A DNA stretch of 37,000 nucleotides from Phycicoccus sp. Soil748 (GTDB taxonomy: Bacteria > Actinomycetota > Actinomycetes > Actinomycetales > Dermatophilaceae). The stretch is taken from assembly GCF_001428025.1 (NCBI RefSeq), contig NZ_LMSC01000001.1, positions 140,424 through 177,423 on the forward strand. Reading direction: 5' to 3'. The notes beneath the pieces are model-generated. The model saw nothing but the letters and a program-made list of their open reading frames with translations, was not told where the DNA came from and did not search any database. Positions 15,371-24,812 of the stretch are shown piece by piece. The first letter of the stretch is position 1. Every line of letters begins with the position of its first letter. Made by a program: the position numbers and the translations under genes.

Positions 15371-16111
15371 ATGGAGCTCGTCGTCCCTGCCCGGTTCTGC
15401 GGCCCGCCCGAGTCCGGCAACGGCGGCTGGACCAGCGGCCACCTCGCCCGCCAGGTGCGCACCACCCCGGAGCTGCCGGCCGTGACCGTGCGGCTGCGGA
15501 CGCCCCCACCGCTCGACCGGCCGATGACCGTGCGGGAGGTGCCGGGCGAGGGGGTGGTCGACGGCGCGGTCGAGCTCGTCGACGGCGACCACGTCGTCGC
15601 GCAGGCGTGGCCGGACCGCGGTCCGGGTCGCGAGGCCGTACCCGGCCCTGTCCCCTTCGAGGTGGCGGTCGCGGCCGGCGAGCGCTTCGAGGGGCTGGCC
15701 GACCACCCGTTCCGCACCTGCTTCTCCTGCGGCACCGGCCGCGAAGCCGGCGACGGCCTCCGGCTGCGTCCCGGCCGGCTCGAGGAGGACGAGGCTTACG
15801 CGTGCGCGTGGGTGCCTGACACCGGTGTGGACGTCGAGACGGTCTGGGCCGCCCTGGACTGCCCCGGCGGCTGGGCCTCCGGGATCGCCGGCCGGGCGAT
15901 GGTCCTCGGCACCATGACCGCACAGGTCGACGACCTTCCCGTCGCCGGAGCGCCCCACGTCGTCATGGCGTGGCAGCGCGGGTCGGAGGGGCGCAAGCAC
16001 CTGAGCGGCACGGCCCTGTATGCCGCCGACGGCCGCCTGCTCGCGCAGGCCGAGGCCACCTGGATCGCCGTCGACCCCACCACCGTCCGACCCGCAGGAG
16101 CGACCCGATGA
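15371..16111 (+). CDS. Hotdog-fold thioesterase-like hypothetical protein
   Basis: The 246-residue product appears to contain two hotdog-like halves. The N-terminal part runs from ARFCGPPESGNGGWTSGHLA to about residue 105. The second part starts at about 113 with FRTCFSCGTGREAGDGLRL, carrying the Cys117-Cys120 pair, and ends HLSGTALYAADGRLLAQAEA followed by TWIAV, which is typical of acyl-CoA thioesterase-like folds. I infer an acyl-CoA binding or hydrolysing role. I cannot place it in a characterised family, and the catalytic residue is unclear. Its stop overlaps the SDR start (ATGA), so the two are translationally coupled and probably act on related substrates. Confidence 0.6.
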   Translation: MELVVPARFCGPPESGNGGWTSGHLARQVRTTPELPAVTVRLRTPPPLDRPMTVREVPGEGVVDGAVELVDGDHVVAQAWPDRGPGREAVPGPVPFEVAVAAGERFEGLADHPFRTCFSCGTGREAGDGLRLRPGRLEEDEAYACAWVPDTGVDVETVWAALDCPGGWASGIAGRAMVLGTMTAQVDDLPVAGAPHVVMAWQRGSEGRKHLSGTALYAADGRLLAQAEATWIAVDPTTVRPAGATR

Positions 16112-16938
16112 CCAACCCGACCTCCCCCGCCACTCCCGGGTCCGCTGCCCTTCCGGGGTCCGATTCCGCTACCGCGCGCACCTCCCCCGGTGCAGCCGGC
16201 CGCCCCCTGGCCGTCGTCACCGGCGCCAGCAGCGGCATCGGCGCGGCCACGGCCCGCCAGCTCGCCGCCGTGGGGTACGAGGTGGTCTGCGCCGCCCGCC
16301 GCTCCGACCGGGTCGAGGCGCTCGCCGCCGAGATCGGCGGACGCGCGGTCACCTGCGACGTCTCCGACGCCGCCGACGTCGCCCGCCTCGCCGACGTCGT
16401 CGGTGACCGGCTCGACGTGCTGGTCAACAACGCCGGCGGCGCGCTGGGCCTCGCGCCTGCCGCACAGACGGACGTCGCCGACTGGCGTGGCATGTTCGAG
16501 TCCAACGTCGTCGGCACGCTCCAGGTGACCCAGGCCCTGCTGCCCGCCCTCGTGGCCTCCGGCGCCGGCACCATCGTCAACGTCGGCTCGATCGCCGGCC
16601 GCACCGTGTACGAGGGCGGCTCCGGCTACACCGCGGCCAAGCACGCGGTCGCCGTGCTCACCGAGACCCTGCGGCTCGAGCTCGTCGACCAGCCCGTGCG
16701 GGTCACGGAGGTCGCGCCCGGGATGGTGCGCACCGAGGAGTTCTCGCTGACCCGGTTCGGCGGCGACCAGGAGCGGGCCGACAAGGTCTACGAGGGCGTC
16801 AAGGAGCCACTGGTGGCCGAGGACGTCGCCGAGGCGGTCGTGTGGATGGTGCAGCGCCCGGCCCACGTCAACATCGACCTGCTCGTCATCAAGCCGCGCG
16901 CCCAGGCCGCTGCCCACAAGGTGCACCGCGAGTCCTGA
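16108..16938 (+). CDS. Short-chain dehydrogenase/reductase (YdfG-like)
   Basis: This 276-residue classical SDR has a roughly 30-residue low-complexity N-terminal extension (Thr/Ser/Pro/Ala). The cofactor motif TGASSGIG is at 38-45, NNAGG begins at 107, and the active site is Ser161, Tyr174 and Lys178. An Arg-Arg after the second strand (AARRSDRVEAL) favours NADP(H). The end, RPAHVNIDLLVIKPRAQA, resembles YdfG-type 3-hydroxy acid and serine dehydrogenases. It should interconvert a hydroxy acid or secondary alcohol and its carbonyl form. Coupling to the hotdog gene suggests an acyl or hydroxyacyl pathway, which is an inference. The next gene downstream is a malonic-semialdehyde-reductase-like enzyme. 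Confidence 0.88.
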   Translation: MTNPTSPATPGSAALPGSDSATARTSPGAAGRPLAVVTGASSGIGAATARQLAAVGYEVVCAARRSDRVEALAAEIGGRAVTCDVSDAADVARLADVVGDRLDVLVNNAGGALGLAPAAQTDVADWRGMFESNVVGTLQVTQALLPALVASGAGTIVNVGSIAGRTVYEGGSGYTAAKHAVAVLTETLRLELVDQPVRVTEVAPGMVRTEEFSLTRFGGDQERADKVYEGVKEPLVAEDVAEAVVWMVQRPAHVNIDLLVIKPRAQAAAHKVHRES

Positions 16939-17027
16939 GGTCGACCGGAGCGCAGCGTCGCCGCACCCTCCCGGGACGGGCCATGATGGCCATGACCTGC
17001 GGTGACGTGGTTGGGGAATGCAGCCAT

Positions 17028-17047
17028 GAAGTTGACGGTTCAACTTC
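17028..17047. promoter_or_regulatory. 20-nt inverted repeat at the start of the RutE-like gene
   Basis: Perfect arms GAAGTTGA (17028-17035) and TCAACTTC (17040-17047) flank CGGT and end 2 nt before the ATG at 17050. The TTGA/TCAA core is like those bound by dimeric MarR-type repressors. No regulator gene is next to it, so it may answer to a distant one. It could also form an RNA hairpin that covers the start. Confidence 0.55.
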
Positions 17048-17049
17048 AC

Positions 17050-17688
17050 ATGACCCAGACGCATGACGACCTGACCGAGCTCGAGGCCCAGTTCTCCGAC
17101 CACCTCGAGCTCTCTCACGAGGCTGCAGACCTGCTCTTCCGCGAGGCCCGGACCGCGAACACCTTCAGCGACGAGCCTGTCACCGACGAGCAGGTGCGCG
17201 CGATCTACGAGCTGGTGAAGTGGGCCCCCACCTCCATGAACAACCAGCCGCTGCGCATCGTCCTGGTCCGCTCGCCCGAGGCCCGCGCCCGCCTCGTCGA
17301 GCACATGGGCGGCAACAACAAGCCCAAGACCTCGACGGCCCCCCTCGTGGCGATCCTCGCCGCCGACGACGACTTCCACGACGAGCTGCCCAAGGTCTTC
17401 CCGATCTTCCCCGGTGCCCGTGACGCGTTCGCCGACGACGAGATGCGCCGCACCTCGGCCACCATGAACGCCACCCTGCAGATGGCTTACTTCATCCTCG
17501 GCGTGCGCGCTGCCGGCCTGGCCGCGGGCCCGATGACCGGGTTCGACGCCGCCGCCGTCACCAAGGAGTTCTTCCCCGACGGCAAGCACCGCGCCCTGGC
17601 CGTGGTCAACATCGGTCGCCCCGGCGACGGCGCGTGGTTCGACCGCCTGCCGCGACTCGACTACGACGAGGTCGTGACCACCGTCTGA
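17050..17688 (+). CDS. RutE-like malonic semialdehyde reductase (nitroreductase family)
   Basis: This 212-residue FMN-dependent nitroreductase-fold protein contains REARTANTFSDEPVTDEQVR followed by AIYELVKWAPTSMNNQPLR, then AGLAAGPMTGFDAAAV and HRALAVVNIGRPG. These match the RutE / malonic semialdehyde reductase group, which reduces malonic semialdehyde to 3-hydroxypropionate in uracil degradation and probably acts on other aldehydes or quinones. No rut genes are nearby, so the pathway link is weak and a general detoxifying role is possible. ATG 17050 was chosen to place the 20-nt palindrome upstream. An ATG at 17026, with GGGGA some 8 bases ahead of it, is a real alternative and would put the palindrome inside the coding region. 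Confidence 0.82.
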   Translation: MTQTHDDLTELEAQFSDHLELSHEAADLLFREARTANTFSDEPVTDEQVRAIYELVKWAPTSMNNQPLRIVLVRSPEARARLVEHMGGNNKPKTSTAPLVAILAADDDFHDELPKVFPIFPGARDAFADDEMRRTSATMNATLQMAYFILGVRAAGLAAGPMTGFDAAAVTKEFFPDGKHRALAVVNIGRPGDGAWFDRLPRLDYDEVVTTV

Positions 17689-17716
17689 CGACTGTCCTCA
17701 CCCTCCGGGCCACGAT

Positions 17717-17730
17717 CCGGACATGTCCGG
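17717..17730. promoter_or_regulatory. 14-nt palindrome upstream of the structured-RNA promoter
   Basis: CCGGACATGTCCGG is a perfect palindrome 8 bases before the -35-like hexamer at 17739. It could be an operator for the RNA transcript; at this GC content a chance palindrome is also possible. Confidence 0.3.
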
Positions 17731-17738
17731 TTATCCCG

Positions 17739-17767
17739 TTGCGCACGGCGCCCGCGCGACTTAGCGT
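17739..17767 (+). promoter_or_regulatory. Sigma-A-like promoter ahead of the structured RNA region
   Basis: TTGCGC (17739-17744) and TAGCGT (17762-17767) are separated by exactly 17 nt. Transcription would start near 17774, directly before the first predicted helix of the RNA. Confidence 0.5.
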
Positions 17768-17773
17768 CGGAGT

Positions 17774-17985
17774 ACACGGAAGGGAGGTGGTCCAGGAATT
17801 GATTTCATATTGGACGCGTGAGGTGACTGCGCGCTAGGTGCGCAACGTCGACTGCTTCGACGGCGCGACCCGCGCAATCCCAGCAGTTCACCGCAGCCCG
17901 CGGGCCGTGCAGGTCGTCCCCTGCACATGCTGAGCCGCTCGATTCGGCGAGGCGAGGCCCGCGGGCTGTTCCATGCCCCGGCCGG
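17774..17985 (+). ncRNA. Putative structured RNA (class not assigned) in the 356-nt gap before the DUF4232 gene
   Basis: No convincing gene lies between 17689 and 18044. Several helices can be drawn by eye: GTCCA 17790-17794 with TGGAC 17811-17815; a 9-bp helix with one bulge, 17822-17830 with 17883-17892; inside it a 10-bp hairpin at 17840-17866; and a 12- to 13-bp helix, 17894-17906 with 17956-17968. The last encloses a 7-bp hairpin (17907-17926) and a 4-bp hairpin (17934-17948). GGAGGTGG at 17783 precedes a possible TTG-started 12-codon frame (17799-17837, ending REVTAR), so a leader peptide is an alternative. The order of helices and a well-placed promoter favour a plus-strand structured RNA. 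I cannot name the class with confidence; the raiA motif is one candidate to test. Confidence 0.55.
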
Positions 17986-18044
17986 CCAACCCCGAGGTCG
18001 TCCCGGTCGTCCCAAGGGTGACGGCAATCGACAGGAGGCACGTC

Positions 18045-18737
18045 ATGGGAACCACGAGGCACTCCGCACGACGTCAGGTCTCGGGGCTCGCCCTCGTCGC
18101 GACGACGGGGCTGGCCCTGGCGGCCTGCGCCGGCAGCGGCGGCTCGGGCACGCCCGGCACGACGACCAGCAGCTCGGGACCGTCGTCGACCTCGACGACC
18201 TCGCCCTCGTCGTCGACCTCACCGAGCGCCGGGTCGTCCACCTCCGCGAGCAGCAGATCGTCGGGCACCAGTTCCGGCGGCACGTCCAGCTCGACCAGCG
18301 GCGGAGCCACGGCGGCGCACCGCTGCACCGCTTCCACAACCACGACCAGGGCCGTCACGCAGCCGGGCAGCGGCGCGGCGGGCAGCTTCGTCGTGGAGCT
18401 CGTCACGAGGAACACCGGGCGCAGCGCCTGCGACCTGCAGGGGTACCCCGGAGTCTCCCTCACGGCACCGGACACGGGGGCGCAGATCGGTGCCGCGGCC
18501 ACCCGGGACCTCGGCCAGTCCCCGTCCCGCGTGCGGCTCGCGCCGGGCGCCTCCGCCATGGCGCTCGTACGGGTCGCCCAGGCGGCCAACTACGGACCTC
18601 GCTGCCACGGGGCCAGGGCTGCGGGCTTCCGCGTCTACCTGCCCGGGGAGACCGCCGCCCAGTTCGCGCCATTCGCCGTCGACGCGTGCAGCAACACGGC
18701 AACACCCCTGCTGTCCGTGCGCCCCTTCCACCGCTGA
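18045..18737 (+). CDS. DUF4232 domain lipoprotein
   Basis: The 230-residue product has a lipoprotein signal ending LALAACAGS (lipobox cysteine about residue 28). A Ser/Thr/Gly-rich linker of about 60 residues follows, then a C-terminal DUF4232 domain starting near HRCTASTTTT, with NTGRSACDLQGYPGVSL and paired cysteines later. It is therefore probably anchored on the outer face of the membrane with a disulfide-stabilised beta-sandwich. The function is unknown; DUF4232 is widespread in actinobacteria. AGGAGG at 18033-18038 precedes the ATG at a good distance. The structured RNA region lies upstream and could be its 5' leader. Confidence 0.87.
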   Translation: MGTTRHSARRQVSGLALVATTGLALAACAGSGGSGTPGTTTSSSGPSSTSTTSPSSSTSPSAGSSTSASSRSSGTSSGGTSSSTSGGATAAHRCTASTTTTRAVTQPGSGAAGSFVVELVTRNTGRSACDLQGYPGVSLTAPDTGAQIGAAATRDLGQSPSRVRLAPGASAMALVRVAQAANYGPRCHGARAAGFRVYLPGETAAQFAPFAVDACSNTATPLLSVRPFHR

Positions 18738-18773
18738 CCGCTGCGGGAATTCCTCTGGTGCGGCGCGGGCGCC

Positions 18774-19432
18774 CTAGACCCGTAGCGCGGCGGCCTCGGC
18801 CGCGAGCGCCTCGATGCGTGCCCAGTCCCCTTGTGCCACCGCGTCCTTGGGGGTCAGCCAGGACCCGCCGACGCAGCCGACGTTGGGCAGGGCCAGCCAG
18901 TCGGCCGCCGTCTGCGACGTGATGCCGCCGGTGGGGCAGAACCGCAGCTGGGGGCACGGACCAGCGACCGCGGACAGGTAGGGCCGACCGCCGCTGGCCT
19001 CGGCGGGGAAGAACTTCATCGCCTCCAGCCCGGCCTCGGCCAGCGTCAGCATCTCGGTGAGCGTGCCTGCGCCGGCGAGCAGCGGCAGCCCGGATGCGAG
19101 CGCCGCCTCGAGCAGCCGCGGCGGCGACCCCGGCGTGACGATGAACTGGGCGCCGGCGTCCTGCACCTGCCGCACCTGCTCGGGCGTGACCACGGTGCCG
19201 GCGCCGACGACCATGCCCTCGACCTCGGAGGCCACGGCCTCGATGGCGCCGAGCCCTGCCGCGCTGCGCAGGGTCAGCTCGATGACGGGTATGCCGCCGG
19301 CGAGCAGGGCCCGCGCCAGCGGCACGGCCTGCTCGACGGAGTCGACGACCACGACGGGGACGACCGGGGCGAGGTCGAGCAGGTCGGCCTCGCTCGAGAT
19401 CACGGGCTTGGCGACAGGGGCGGTCGCGGGGG

Positions 19433-19436
<4 letters not shown>
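18774..19436 (-). CDS. eda: KDPG / 4-hydroxy-2-oxoglutarate aldolase
   Basis: This 220-residue class I aldolase is of the Eda type. The catalytic Glu53 and phosphate-binding Arg57 are in VIELTLRSA, VGAGTVVTPEQV follows, and the Schiff-base Lys141 lies in MKFFPAEASGG. FCPTGGI supplies the phosphate loop near the C-terminus. It cleaves 2-keto-3-deoxy-6-phosphogluconate to pyruvate and glyceraldehyde 3-phosphate, the second step of the Entner-Doudoroff pathway, in the cytoplasm. Its ATG overlaps the edd stop by 4 bases, so the two are translationally coupled and under the same upstream control. Confidence 0.95.
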
Positions 19437-21313
<1,877 letters not shown>

Positions 21314-21375
21314 GGGGCTCCTGGGGTTCGGCGGTCAGGTGATGGACCGCGCGAACGACGTCCTTGGCGTGCGCG

Positions 21376-21401
21376 TGTGATCTCCTTCACAAGTGTGAAG
21401 G
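21376..21401. promoter_or_regulatory. CRP/GlxR-like site overlapping a perfect palindrome upstream of edd-eda
   Basis: TGTGA (21376-21380), six bases, then TCACA (21387-21391) is a perfect CRP/GlxR consensus. It overlaps the perfect palindrome CCTTCACA-AG-TGTGAAGG (21384-21401). Together they form three alternating half-sites 63-88 bases upstream of the edd start. Competition between an activator and a repressor is an inference. Confidence 0.6.
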
Positions 21402-21490
21402 CGCCTGCCGGCCCTCCACCACGGCGTTCCGCCATGCGGACGGCGGGGCTCAGGGTCGTCTCAGCCCGTGGTTCGCCGTGCTCGTGCCCG

Positions 21491-22171
21491 TCAGGGCTGG
21501 CGGCGCGACAGGGTCCAGCTCGCGGCGTCGTCCAGCGTTCCCCTGCCGGTCCGGGTGAACACGAGCCGGTCGTGCAGGCGGTTGCGGCGCCCGCCCCAGA
21601 ACTCGACCTCGTCGCAGGCCACCCGCCAGCCGCCCCAGAAGTCGGGGACGGGCACGTCGTCGGGGTGCCCGTGGTCGGGGTACTGCGCGGCATACCGGTC
21701 GTAGGCGGCCTCGAGCTCGGCCCGTCCCTCGACGGGCTGGGACTGCTGAGAGGCCCAGGCCGAGATGCGCGAGGCCCACGGGCGGGAGGAGAAGTAGCCC
21801 TGCACCTCCTCGCGGGTCAGGGCCTGCGCCTGCCCGCGGAAGCGGATGGCCCGGAACATCGACGGCCAGGTGAGGGCGGCGGCGATCCCACCGGTGGCCG
21901 CGATCTCCTGGCCCTTGGCGGAGGTGGTCGCGGTGACGAACCCCGGTCCGCGGTCGTCGAAGAAGCGCATGAGGACGGTGCGGACGTTGGGCATCCCGGC
22001 CGCGTCGACCGTGGCCACGGAGATGGCGGTGGGCTCGGGGACGTCACCCTGCGCCTCCTGGCGCGCGATGGCCTCCTCCACCCAGAGCCGCGCCTGCTGC
22101 CAAGGGGTCGGCGCCACCTGCTCCTCGGAGAGACCCTCGCCGGTGTAGTCCACGCGCCGCGCACTTGTCAT
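21491..22171 (-). CDS. pdxH: Pyridoxamine 5'-phosphate oxidase
   Basis: The 226-residue product matches PdxH throughout: VDYTGEGLSEEQVAPTPWQQ at the N-terminus, PNVRTVLMRFFDDRG, the FMN-binding run TWPSMFRAIRFRGQAQ, SSRPWASRISAWASQQSQ, and at the C-terminus EFWGGRRNRLHDRLVF. It oxidises pyridoxamine or pyridoxine 5'-phosphate to pyridoxal phosphate with FMN and oxygen in the cytoplasm. It is followed by edd on the same strand after a 177-bp gap that holds the edd control region, so they are separate units. TAATCT lies six bases before the ATG at 22171, which fits a leaderless transcript. Confidence 0.95.
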   Translation of the reverse strand: MTSARRVDYTGEGLSEEQVAPTPWQQARLWVEEAIARQEAQGDVPEPTAISVATVDAAGMPNVRTVLMRFFDDRGPGFVTATTSAKGQEIAATGGIAAALTWPSMFRAIRFRGQAQALTREEVQGYFSSRPWASRISAWASQQSQPVEGRAELEAAYDRYAAQYPDHGHPDDVPVPDFWGGWRVACDEVEFWGGRRNRLHDRLVFTRTGRGTLDDAASWTLSRRQP

Positions 22172-22177
22172 GCCCCG

Positions 22178-22183
22178 AGATTA
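22178..22183 (-). promoter_or_regulatory. -10 element (TAATCT) of pdxH, leaderless arrangement
   Basis: On the minus strand TAATCT is followed by exactly 6 nt and the pdxH ATG, with no room for a Shine-Dalgarno sequence. Confidence 0.55.
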
Positions 22184-22218
22184 GGGTGAGGGAAAGACAG
22201 CAGCGACAGGAGTCACCC

Positions 22219-22614
22219 ATGCCAGGCACCGGCAAGGCCGTCGGCAAGGTCGTCCGCTGGGGCGTGAAGTACGGCCCCCACGCCATCGTGCTCGCGCAGC
22301 AGGCCAGGGAGCCCGCCATGGCCGCGGCGCAGAAGGCGATCGACCGGCAGAAGGCCAAGCGGCGGGCCATCGAGCACGCCAGCACGGTGCGCGAGGGGTC
22401 GGTCCTGAAGACGTTCGACCCGCGGGCCGACCACGGCGAGGCCGTCTGGGTGGTGTTCGCCGGCGACGACCCGATCGCGACGCACCCGAGCACCGCCACC
22501 CCCATCCCCGAGCTCATCGCCAACAGCGACCTGTCGACGCGCGTGCGTCCCGCCGACCTGCCCTCCCCGGCCGAGCGCCTCAAGCAGATCCCGCGGCGAC
22601 GCGGCGCGCACTGA
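22219..22614 (+). CDS. Hypothetical protein upstream of the MpaB-like oxygenase, 131 aa
   Basis: The protein begins MPGTGKAVGKVVRWGVKYGP and has an Ala/Lys/Arg-rich helical N-terminal half. A compact-looking middle contains LKTFDPRADHGEAVWVVFAG, and the end is Pro/Arg-rich (RLKQIPRRRGAH). There is no signal peptide or TM segment, and it is strongly basic near both ends. I do not recognise the family. AGGAG precedes the ATG at 22219. Its stop is one base before the GTG of the MpaB-like gene, so the two form an operon and might act together. Confidence 0.7.
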   Translation: MPGTGKAVGKVVRWGVKYGPHAIVLAQQAREPAMAAAQKAIDRQKAKRRAIEHASTVREGSVLKTFDPRADHGEAVWVVFAGDDPIATHPSTATPIPELIANSDLSTRVRPADLPSPAERLKQIPRRRGAH

Positions 22615-22615
22615 G

Positions 22616-23521
22616 GTGTCCGTCCTCGACCCGGTGACCAACGGCGCCCGCCGCCAGCTCGCCCATGCCCTGCGCTCCAAGGTCGCCGGCGACGACGCCC
22701 GCACCAAGGCCGAGCGCATCTGGGGCGCGGAGGGCCCGCGCTGGTTCACCCCCGCCGACCCGATCTGGCGCGTCCACGCCGACGCCTCGATGTTCCCCGC
22801 CGGCATCAGGGCCCTGCTCCTGCAGTCGCTGCACCCGCTGGCGATGGCGGGGGTCGCGGGCCACTCCGGGTACAAGGGCGACCCGTGGGGACGGCTCCAG
22901 CGCACCAGCGAGTTCCTCGCGACGACCACCTTCGGCACCATCGAGGACGCCGAGGCCCTCATCGCACGCATCCGCGGCATCCACGAGCGCGTGCGCGGCA
23001 AGGCTCCCGACGGGCGCCCCTACGCCGCGAGCGACCCGCACCTGCTCAAGTGGGTGCACGTCACCGAGGCCGACAGCTTCCTCACCGCCTACCAGCGCTA
23101 CGCCGTCGAGCCGCTGACCGACGCCGAGGCCGACCGGTACGTCGACCAGAGCTGCGTCGTCGCCCAGGCACTCGGTGTGGTCGACCCGCCGAGGACGGTC
23201 GCGGCGCTGCGCCAGGTCATCGAGGACTACCGCCCCGAGCTCGAGTCCACGCCCGCGGCACGGGAGGCGGCGCGCTTCCTGCTCGTGCACCCGCCCCTGC
23301 CCCTCGCGGCGCGGGCGGGGTACTCGGCCCTGGCCGCGGGCGCGGTGTCGATGCTCCCGTGGTGGGCCCGCCGCCCGCTCCGGCTCCCCTATCTCCCCGT
23401 CACCGAACGCGTGCTCGGCCGTCCCCTGGGTGGGGTCGCCACGGCGACGGTCCGGTGGGCCATGCACGACCCGGACGACGTTCGCCGCCGAGCGCTGGAG
23501 CAGCGCGACGCCGCGAGCTGA
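22616..23521 (+). CDS. MpaB-like oxygenase (DUF2236 family)
   Basis: This 301-residue protein belongs to the DUF2236 / latex-clearing-protein-like family. Diagnostic pieces are RVHADASMFPAGIRALLLQS followed by LHPLAMAGVAGHSGYKGDPW, then RLQRTSEFLATTTFGTIEDA, and HLLKWVHVTEADSFLTAYQR with a conserved His. Related proteins bind b-type haem (Lcp) or act in fungal mycophenolate side-chain cleavage (MpaB'), but bacterial members of this kind have no settled substrate. No signal peptide is seen. The GTG at 22616 follows the previous stop after a single base. It is convergent with the MFS gene. Confidence 0.82.
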   Translation: MSVLDPVTNGARRQLAHALRSKVAGDDARTKAERIWGAEGPRWFTPADPIWRVHADASMFPAGIRALLLQSLHPLAMAGVAGHSGYKGDPWGRLQRTSEFLATTTFGTIEDAEALIARIRGIHERVRGKAPDGRPYAASDPHLLKWVHVTEADSFLTAYQRYAVEPLTDAEADRYVDQSCVVAQALGVVDPPRTVAALRQVIEDYRPELESTPAAREAARFLLVHPPLPLAARAGYSALAAGAVSMLPWWARRPLRLPYLPVTERVLGRPLGGVATATVRWAMHDPDDVRRRALEQRDAAS

Positions 23522-23527
23522 GCGCGG

Positions 23528-24805
23528 TTACGGCGTGGGGTGGCGGGCGTCGTAGCGCAGGAAGCCCGGTTGCACCCGCGCCAGGACACCGATCGCAACG
23601 ACACAGGCGAGCCCGCCGATCACCGCGGTCCACGCCTCCCCCACCCCGGTCGACAGGAACCCGCCCGCGAGCTCCCCGAGCCGCGGGCCGCCGGCGACCA
23701 CCACGATGAACACGCCCTGCAACCGGCCCCGCAGGTGGTCCGGCGTGGCTGACTGCAGGATCGTCGTCCGGAACACCGCACTGACGGAGTCGGAGCCGCC
23801 GGCGACGGCCATGGCGACCAGGCCCAGCCAGAGCGCCGTACCCCGGCTCACGACCCCACCGGCGGCGAGCATCGCGGCCCCGAACCCGGCGATCGCGAAG
23901 CCCCAGCCGACGACGGCGACGAGGATCGCCAGGCCCTGCCGGCGGACGTGGCCGAGCCGACCCGAGAAGAACATCGCCCCGATGCCACCGACCGCCGCCG
24001 CCGCCGACAGCGCTCCGACCGTCTTGGCTCCACCGCCGAAGATCACCGCGCCGGCAGCCGGGAACAGCACCCGCGGCTGGGCCAGCAGCATGGCGGCGAT
24101 GTCGGCGACGAACGTCATGCGCACGTTGGGCCGGGTGCCGAGGAACGCGAACCCGTCGAGCACCGACCGCAGCCCGGGCCGGGTGGGTGCGGCGCCGTCG
24201 GCGGGCGGCTCGGGCGGCAGGGACGGGAGGGTGGCCAGGCCCCAGAGGGCAGCCGTGGTGATGACCGCGTCGGTCGTGTACGCCGCCTTGAACCCTCCCC
24301 AGTCGACGAGGACACCGGCCAGCAGCGGGCCCACCGTCATCGATGCGTTCATCGCGAAGACCGACAGGGCGTTGGCCGCGGGCAGCTGCTCGCGACGCAG
24401 GATGCGCGGGTAGATCGAGCTGCGCGCCGGGGACGCGACGGCGAACGCACCGTTCCACAGGGCGACCAGCAGGTAGAGGACCCAGACCTGCGTGTTGCCG
24501 AGCCACGCCTGCAGGGCGCACAGGATGCTCGTGGCGAACGCGACGCCCTGGGCCACCATCCCGACGACCCTGCGGTCGAAGTGGTCGACGAGGGTGCCGC
24601 CGTACAGGCCCATGACGACCAACGGCACGAGCGCGCAGAGCCCGACGATGCCGACCGCGGCGGTCGACCGGGTCAGGTCGTAGACCTGCAGGCCGATGGC
24701 GACCACCGCCAGCTGCGAACCGACGTTGGAGAGCGTGAACCCTGCATACAAACGCCGGTACGGCGCGTTCTCCCGCAGCGGGGCGAGGTCGAGCAGAAGC
24801 GGCAC
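23528..24805 (-). CDS. MFS transporter (EntS-like)
   Basis: The 425-residue protein has about 12 TM segments. It starts MPLLLDLAPLRENAPYRRLY, with GFTLSNVGSQLAVVAIGLQV next, in the style of the EntS / MFS_3 group. The loop GGTLVDHFDRRVVG and the motif NAGFAVASPARSSIYP-like NGAFAVASPARSSIYP are typical. Some members export siderophores and many are drug efflux pumps; no siderophore genes are near, so the substrate is open. I placed the start at GTG 24805 because longer frames run across the divergent NYN gene and TAGGGT lies 7 nt upstream of this GTG. It shares a 43-bp intergenic region with the NYN gene. Confidence 0.85.
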   Translation of the reverse strand: MPLLLDLAPLRENAPYRRLYAGFTLSNVGSQLAVVAIGLQVYDLTRSTAAVGIVGLCALVPLVVMGLYGGTLVDHFDRRVVGMVAQGVAFATSILCALQAWLGNTQVWVLYLLVALWNGAFAVASPARSSIYPRILRREQLPAANALSVFAMNASMTVGPLLAGVLVDWGGFKAAYTTDAVITTAALWGLATLPSLPPEPPADGAAPTRPGLRSVLDGFAFLGTRPNVRMTFVADIAAMLLAQPRVLFPAAGAVIFGGGAKTVGALSAAAAVGGIGAMFFSGRLGHVRRQGLAILVAVVGWGFAIAGFGAAMLAAGGVVSRGTALWLGLVAMAVAGGSDSVSAVFRTTILQSATPDHLRGRLQGVFIVVVAGGPRLGELAGGFLSTGVGEAWTAVIGGLACVVAIGVLARVQPGFLRYDARHPTP

Positions 24806-24812
24806 GACACGG

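Noticed and set aside
14051-16000. Minus-strand open frame of 649 codons across the MFS and hotdog genes
   Set aside because: Out of frame with the MFS protein on the same strand and antisense to the hotdog gene; no domain visible.
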